DNA of 64,000 bases from Calvatia gigantea (lineage: Eukaryota > Basidiomycota > Agaricomycetes > Agaricales > Lycoperdaceae), in assembly GCA_025093985.1 (NCBI GenBank), contig JACAAK010000014.1:2356001-2420000 (forward strand). Reading direction: 5' to 3'. A program made the position numbers and the translations under genes. Below, in pieces: positions 59,778 through 64,000 of the stretch. The notes beneath the pieces are model-generated. The model was not told the origin of the DNA. It searched no databases and saw only the letters and a list, made by a program, of their open reading frames with translations. The number at the start of each line of letters is the position of its first letter. Positions within the stretch are counted from its first letter, which is position 1.

Positions 59778-62700
59778 TTACAAGATAATGAGTACATCCC
59801 CGGGTTTAACAAGTGCCCCTTCTTCAATCCCTGGTCCGAAGGCCTTAACTACCTTTCCAATATGCTCAGGGTTGGGCCGAATTGCGATCTCTGATTTCAT
59901 CGCCTCAAGTACGAGAAGAGGAGTTTCAGATGATGTCACAATGTCACCTACTCCGCATAGTATTTTCCATACTGAAGCAAAGAGCGTTGCCTTGATGGAG
60001 ATGGCATTGGGATCAGAACCTGAGACGAAAAGGAGAGGATGAAGTGAGTAAGAAGGCAGTTATTTTCGTTGTTAGGAACGGCAGTTACCACTGGCGCCAC
60101 CGATTTTGGGGTAAGTTTTTCGGTTAGCTTTGTCTTGCTCCCACTCCAACAAAAACGTTCGCTCCCTGTCACGCCGCCTGAGCAAAATGGACCTTATTAA
60201 AATGGTTTCGGAACTCACCTTTGACTTTGGATCTCGTTAGCAATTCGCTGTCGCTTCTGGAATTCAACGACTTCAGTTTCAATGGTAACCAGGGATTCGG
60301 CATAATCCTTCATGGAGAAAACGGACGGTTCTATCTGTGATCGACTCAGAATCGGCAGTGAGAGAGTTCAAGAAACGAAAGTTACCTTGAATACGTAACG
60401 GCCTTGGTCAAAGAGTTTCTCTATCTGCAGAACAGACGCAAACTGAGATCCTTCGTCAAGATGTTTTAGTATTTGAGCTAGCCTTATTGTAGGTTTCGAT
60501 TTCCACAGGCTCAAAGCGGAACTTGACTAGAGTTAACACAGGACTTCGACCTTATTGTACCACTAACCTGATCAAATGGCTCAAGCAGCCACGGGGTATC
60601 CGGCCGAAAGTTTTGACCCTTACCCCACGTCTGCCATGCTGGAAGGGAGCGACCGAAAAGCTGATACCCACCCGGTGACTCGATCGGATAAATAGCAGCT
60701 ACGGGGCCCGCGATACCAACGGCGCCCTGTCATAATACTATTCAGCAGCATGTCAATGCTCGCAGCTGGGTAGTACGCACGCGGGGTGTGAACGTCCTTG
60801 AGGGGTTCAGCTTTTGTCCCGTCAACCTGCTAAGGGGGTTGATCTAGTGATTTAAGCAGGAGAACAGTATCGCAAAAGATATGAGCAGCGTACAGGCACA
60901 AGGAATGGGCACGCCAAGTAGAACCCTACTCCAAAAATAACCTATGACCGGGTGAGGAAAGATAAGGAACAACTTCACTCGTGCGCTCACCCAATCCGAT
61001 GAGACAAGCTTCTGCAATGCCTCTGCGGATTCACTAATGCCGTTGTTCTTTGCAAGATACTCAATGTTACTAGGGAGGTACACGGCTTTTTCTCTGATTG
61101 AGCGCATATAGCGTTCCGTCGCGTCCTTACCCCAAGGATCGTCCAGGACTATGGGGAACGTGATTTTCCGACCTGGGAACGTCAGATCTGTGAGATCGTC
61201 AGGAATGCTTCGCTCAATCGCGATAAGGTGTTGAAGGAGCTCAGATTGGGAGATAGCGTTGTTATCGTAGTGGACCTATGTTGCAATTCAGCTATATGTT
61301 TTGTGGGGAGAACCAAAGTAAGATGTCATTACCATCAAGGACCGGATACACGGACTCAGACTTTTTATCCCGCGGATATTCTTGCCCTCGATATCCTTCA
61401 GGAAAACCTGAATTTTCGCGCGAACAAAGAAATCAAGTTCCATGATCCCAAATTCGGCTAGAATAGCTGAATCTCCTGCCTTGGTTGAGAGTCAACCATC
61501 AGTATCCGAGCGGTGATATATTGTACGGGCGCGCTCACCTGACGGAGTGCAAACTGATCCTTCTCAGATTGGGACTCTGGTTTCTGGTATAATCGGGGTG
61601 TGTGCATTTCATCCCGATGAACATGTTCGTATAATCGTGCTTGGGCATCCCTCTCTTTCCCAAGGACGATCCGTTCAACATTAGTGAGGTAAGTGATATT
61701 GTGGTCTTTGATGCGTAGTGCTGTGTCTTGTGAAACACGCAGGAATTGTACGGTGTCCCCGGGGCTCAGTTGACCTAGTTTCCATCTGTAATGATTAGAT
61801 TAATTCGCTGCAAAGGAAAGCAGTCCTTGGTCGCTTACAATTCTCCGGTAGCCACCGTGCACAAACAGACATAACCCCCCATATCCGGCCCTTCGTTTGT
61901 CAAAAGAACAGGAGTATCACCGTTGATATTGACGGAGCCAAATGCGTATGCATTATCGAGTATGTTACTCGGATGCGCACCACCTTCACCTCCGCTGGCT
62001 CGCGCCCACTGGATTTTTTGAGAGGATTCCAGCCTTATGCCCATTCGATTACTGGAAGGGCTGATTTGCCAACGAGTGGAATAGAAACTCGTGATTCCCT
62101 CGCTGGTCAAGAAACCTTCATCATCATGAGGTCCCGGTAGGACGCCGACGACCCAGTCTCGAGGGTATAGCGGTATCATTTCACGGGGAAGTAAGCATGG
62201 AGAGTCAGTCGCTCGGAGTAGGTAGGCAATCTCCCAAGGTGAGGAAATCACCGGTTATGAGTGACCTCCCCTGGGCAACACCATGTTAACCTCCACAATC
62301 CGTACACGGGAGGCGAACGCACCTGATAACCCCCTAATCCCATTGAAGTGGATTTGGAACCGAGGTACTTGGGCACGGTAGGAAATCCTCCGCGTATAGA
62401 AAGATACGCCCTCAGTCCACCCTTCCCTTCTCCCTCTATCTTCGCTTCAATGGCCAGCATCCCTCCAGCAGGAATGGTGATCCGAGACCACATCGATACC
62501 TCGACACCATCAACCTTGACCGCGACATCTCGACCGGTTACAGCAACCACGGCAGAACAAAGGAATTGAAGGTGACCCGCTACCCCGGGGACGACGATTA
62601 TCTCTATCCCTTCTGTATTTCTTTCGTTGCCGACTAAGATATTGCCAATCGAGAATGCTACAGGATCCATGGGCCCGCTGCGAGGTATCCCCTTGCCAAT

Positions 62701-64000
62701 ATTACGCCCAGGAAGGTCTTGCACCGTCGCTTCTAACCCAGACGAAATCACTTTAACGGCACTGTGATAATTTTTGTCGGTCACACCTTGCGGGCGACGA
62801 TGGGGGGTTACTTACTTGGGTGTATACGGGAAGACGTCCAGGTACTTCGTGGTGACCTTTCCCTCTCTGAATTGTGGGCCACTTGCGATAGCTTTCAAAA
62901 ACTCCATGTTGTTCGGCGGGCCGTAAACTTTGCATTCCTCGAGAGCCTGGACAAATCGCGAAATTGCTTCTTCTCGTGTACCCCCGTACACGATTACCTT
63001 GCAAAGCAACGGGTCAAAGTGAGGTGTGACTTGCATTCCCGTGGAAACCTAACCCAGTGTCAGGCCACCACCATCGCATGGGCGAAATGGAAACAACTCA
63101 CCCAACTATCAATTCTCAGCCACTTGTATTTCTCCTCCAGTTGCACGGACTGGAGCAATCCAGGGGAAGGGAGGAAGCCTTCCGCAGGATTTTCCGCGTA
63201 GACACGCCCTTCAATTGCATACCCTTGTCCGGCGCCCTTCGCAATGTGCCTGAGATTATCGTACGTTGACTGGCGCATGTCGATTGGCGAGATTCTGCCT
63301 TCGCGTGTCGCAATACCGTGAAGGAGCATCATTTCGATGAGGTCAAGGTCGTTATGGGTTACTTCTGTGATAGGATGTTCGACTTGGATTCGGGTGTTCA
63401 TCTCAAGGAAGTAGAAGTTGCCAGTTTCGTCGTCGGCTATGAACTCGACCGTTCCTAGATATGGGGAGGATGGGTATTTTAGGTGGTGGGATGTAATGGT
63501 TAGTTAATGTACCTGCAGATTCATATTTGATTGAGCGACCTAGTACGACGGCCGCATCGCACATCTTCTCTCTCAGACCTGTAGGCTTGGTCAGCTTCTT
63601 TCAAGATTGAGGGGATTTTTGTTGCACCTGGGCGGGCCTCAATGAAAGGACTCGGGCATTCCTCAACGACTTTTTGATGTCTGCGTTGGGTACTGCACTC
63701 TCTTTCCCCCATGTGTACGACATTTCCCTGACCATCACCAAACACCTGGTGGGCGACGTGACAACGTTATTCGAATGATGCATGTAATCATGATGTACTG
63801 GCTTACCTGGACTTCAATGTGCCTTGCACGAGGAATATACCTCTCAACGAAAACTCCGCCATCTCCGAACAAACTCTACACGGGTTTGGTTACCAACTCT
63901 CGTTTTTTCAAGGACAAAGTTCAGGTGTAACTACACACCTTCGCTCTCGCCGTAGCATTGTCAAACGCTCCTCTGACGTCCCCCATCCTTTCACAAATGA
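59778..64000 (-). CDS. DUR1,2: urea carboxylase part of urea amidolyase, 5' end outside window
   Basis: Biotin enzyme that carboxylates urea to allophanate with ATP. Reading from the window edge: the biotin-carboxylase ATP-grasp domain ([36 protein letters not shown]), its C-terminal domain ([20 protein letters not shown]), the AHS2/KipA-like carboxyltransferase part ([37 protein letters not shown]), and the AHS1/KipI-like part ([20 protein letters not shown]). The biotinyl domain with the attachment Lys ([14 protein letters not shown]) ends in GDVLIIL at the stop at 59778. Several GT-AG introns fit, for example about 63575-63627. In yeasts and many fungi an allophanate hydrolase is fused at the N-terminus; that part, if present, lies beyond 64000. 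Role: use of urea as nitrogen source, usually under nitrogen-catabolite control. Confidence 0.9.

Noticed and set aside
1..64000. CRISPR arrays, bacterial operons or prophage
   Set aside because: Spliceosomal introns throughout and no spaced direct-repeat arrays; this is eukaryotic nuclear DNA.

Overview
The window is nuclear DNA of a filamentous basidiomycete, most likely an Agaricomycete. Genes are split by many short introns of about 45-70 bp, and the families fit that group: tandem laccases, basidiomycete-type (trichodiene-synthase-like) terpene synthases, DUF6533/DUF6534 membrane proteins, an F-box protein, a Crinkler-like P-loop NTPase and a urea carboxylase of the fungal DUR1,2 type. 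The species cannot be named from the sequence alone.

Layout: 0-7 kb holds two Ser/Pro-rich disordered proteins and a DUF6533 membrane protein. 7-9.7 kb is gene-poor and ends in a CpG-poor, AT-rich block. 9.8-11.1 kb is exosome subunit RRP42. 11.9-14.2 kb is a nine-exon membrane-protein gene whose promoter and 5' two-thirds contain no CpG at all. 15.1-16.8 kb is a GH5 glycosidase, and 17.4-19.4 kb a long disordered protein. 20.9-25 kb is a bifunctional lysine-ketoglutarate reductase/saccharopine dehydrogenase. A tRNA-Glu(UUC), an F-box protein and a two-domain secreted cupredoxin follow (25.4-29.7 kb). 30-35.2 kb holds a DUF6534 protein and an unrecognised protein with repeated CxxC modules. 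36-44 kb is a terpene-synthase cluster: one intact gene, one truncated recent copy inside a 1,564-bp direct repeat, and one older diverged copy, with a decayed RecQ-like helicase fragment between. 44.7-47.8 kb is a Crinkler-like NTPase/nuclease, 48.1-49.8 kb a secreted calcineurin-type phosphatase, 50.7-52.1 kb a PIN-domain protein, 52.9-58.7 kb two tandem laccases, and 59.8 kb to the window edge the C-terminal part of urea carboxylase.

Two signals run across the window. First, about twenty single-base frame breaks in otherwise conserved genes are nearly all of the same sign: one extra base. This looks more like uncorrected insertion errors in the assembly than real pseudogenes, but it should be settled before any gene is called dead. 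Second, CpG is stripped from discrete blocks. One block has an abrupt edge inside a coding exon of a gene that is still open, which suggests past local cytosine methylation or a chimeric origin. Genes with plausible roles in wood or litter life (laccases, GH5, terpene synthases, secreted phosphatase) are interleaved with housekeeping genes (RRP42, tRNA, lysine and urea catabolism); no operon-like logic is expected in a fungus.
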